From Candidatus Eremiobacterota bacterium (GTDB lineage: Bacteria > Vulcanimicrobiota > Vulcanimicrobiia > Vulcanimicrobiales > Vulcanimicrobiaceae): a DNA stretch of 33,299 bases. The notes beneath the pieces were generated by a model that worked only from the letters and a program-made list of their open reading frames with translations, ran no database searches and was not told the origin of the DNA. Position numbers and translations under genes: made by a program. Positions 32,827 to 33,299 of this stretch are shown here, one piece after another (the first letter of the stretch is position 1; every line of letters starts with the position of its first letter). Where the stretch lies: contig JAFAYE010000001.1 in the NCBI GenBank assembly GCA_019240525.1, forward strand, positions 1 through 33,299. Direction: 5' to 3'.

Positions 32827-32898
32827 TGGGGTGTAGCCAAGTGGTAAGGCAGCGGACTTTGACTCCGCCATTCGTTGGTTCGAATCCAGCCACCCCAG
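32827..32898 (+). tRNA. tRNA-Gln (anticodon TTG)
   Basis: The 72-nt gene folds as a cloverleaf. The acceptor TGGGGTG pairs with CACCCCA, with discriminator G32898. The D arm is GCCAAGTGGTAAGGC. The anticodon stem is GCGGA/TCCGC with loop CTTTGAC (anticodon TTG), and the T arm is GTTGG-TTCGAAT-CCAGC. The initial U-A pair is typical of tRNA-Gln. CCA is not encoded. Confidence 0.97.
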
Positions 32899-33006
32899 CT
32901 CTAAAGCACGAGCCGCCTTGTCATGCTGAGCTGCAGTAGAAGCGCGTTCTACTCCTGAAGACGCCGTGGTGCGAGGAGTTCCGTAGCGACGCGATCGGCA
33001 GCGACG
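32899..33006. other. Spacer with short inverted repeat
   Basis: GTAGAA (32936-32941) and TTCTAC (32947-32952) form a small stem-loop. It is preceded by TTGTCATGCTGAGC, a sequence reminiscent of short dispersed intergenic elements seen in several bacterial groups. With one copy in the window, repeat status cannot be judged. Confidence 0.35.
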
Positions 33007-33299
33007 CTGCACGTCACGAACGGTGACGGTGTGCTGTACCTTCTCAAGAAAGCGGGGATTCTTGGGACGCACGTTGCGTGGCGCGATGCGCTCAACGAAG
33101 GTCCGGTTCCGGCGGGACTAACATTGGAGGAGGTCAGCGCGCTGCGCGCGCGCTACTTGGCCGAGCGGGGATTCGGGCCTCCAATCAAAATGATCCACGA
33201 TTTTGAACGGCGGGATGCTTTGATTCGGCGCGCCGCCGATTTTGACGAAGTCGTCCTATGGTTCGAGCACGATCTCTACGACCAACTCCAGCTGCTGCA
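33007..33299 (+). CDS. DUF1835-domain protein, N-terminal part (runs off the window)
   Basis: The visible frame reads LHVTNGDGVLYLLKKAGI, WRDALNEGPVPAGL, RARYLAERGF and VVLWFEHDLYDQLQLL, which matches the start of DUF1835 proteins (LHVTNGD, W-D-LHEGP, LWFEHDLYDQ). The function of the family is unknown. No ATG, GTG or TTG lies in frame between the TGA at 32956 and the conserved LHVTNGD. The earliest codon fitting the family is CTG 33007, with GAGGAG 29 nt upstream, which is too far. The start is therefore unresolved, and the 3' end is outside the window. Confidence 0.75.
   Translation, partial: MHVTNGDGVLYLLKKAGILGTHVAWRDALNEGPVPAGLTLEEVSALRARYLAERGFGPPIKMIHDFERRDALIRRAADFDEVVLWFEHDLYDQLQLL

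Noticed and set aside
32737-33072. Minus-strand open frame of 111 codons with WLDSNQRMAESKSAALPLGYTP
   Set aside because: It is the antisense translation of the tRNA-Gln gene, a well-known source of false proteins.

Overview
The window is about 33 kb of a high-GC bacterial chromosome. Genes are packed tightly, often with 4-nt stop/start overlaps, and roughly half of the start codons are not ATG. The gene set suggests a deep-branching, Gram-positive-like or candidate-phylum bacterium: ftsQ-ftsA-ftsZ, cdaA-cdaR-glmM, a ydaO-type c-di-AMP riboswitch, a divergent ThyX, a PPi-type phosphofructokinase and a SigB/SigF-like sigma factor. My best guess is a lineage such as Eremiobacterota (WPS-2), but this is a low-confidence impression and not a placement.

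Layout from left to right. (1) 1-1435 is the 3' part of an rRNA operon: the 23S 3' end, 5S and a strong terminator. The 23S gene is interrupted at the peptidyl-transferase centre by a 290-nt group I intron (485-774). Its full core can be drawn from the sequence: P1, P2, P3, P4, P7, P8, P9 and P10. (2) 1467-6179 is on the minus strand and holds PEP carboxykinase (apparently starting at ATT), a secreted Spy/CpxP-like protein with a Q/P/G repeat tail, a sorbosone-dehydrogenase-like secreted protein and a PPi-type phosphofructokinase. (3) 6277-8062 holds a P1-family (DmpA-like) peptidase, a small unknown protein and a VOC/PhnB protein. (4) 8143-16910 is a replication/division block: dnaE, a HAD phosphatase, ftsQ, ftsA, ftsZ and a divergent thyX. 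A tiny secreted protein is encoded on the opposite strand between ftsQ and ftsA. (5) 16931-21131 is a minus-strand, translationally coupled trio: two tandem paralogous GT87/DUF2029-like membrane proteins and a lipoprotein of the phosphoesterase/phospholipase C family.

(6) 21174-27116 is a plus-strand operon with a recognisable promoter: a sigma factor, aroC, aroK, aroB and priA, every junction overlapping. (7) 27142-28362 is rsgA-rpsT on the minus strand. (8) 28399-31824 is an operon of an unrecognised protein, cdaA (c-di-AMP synthase), cdaR/ybbR and glmM. It is followed by a ydaO/yuaA c-di-AMP riboswitch in front of a secreted NlpC/P60 cell-wall hydrolase (32081-32686). Synthesis of the second messenger, its link to cell-wall precursor supply and one likely target therefore lie side by side. 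(9) The window ends with a terminator, tRNA-Gln(UUG) and the beginning of a DUF1835-type gene.

The least ordinary items are the L2500 group IA intron, the c-di-AMP synthesis-to-sensor locus with its unknown leading gene and a possible ribosome-site switch, the ATT start of pckA, and the coupled GT87-GT87-phosphoesterase operon.
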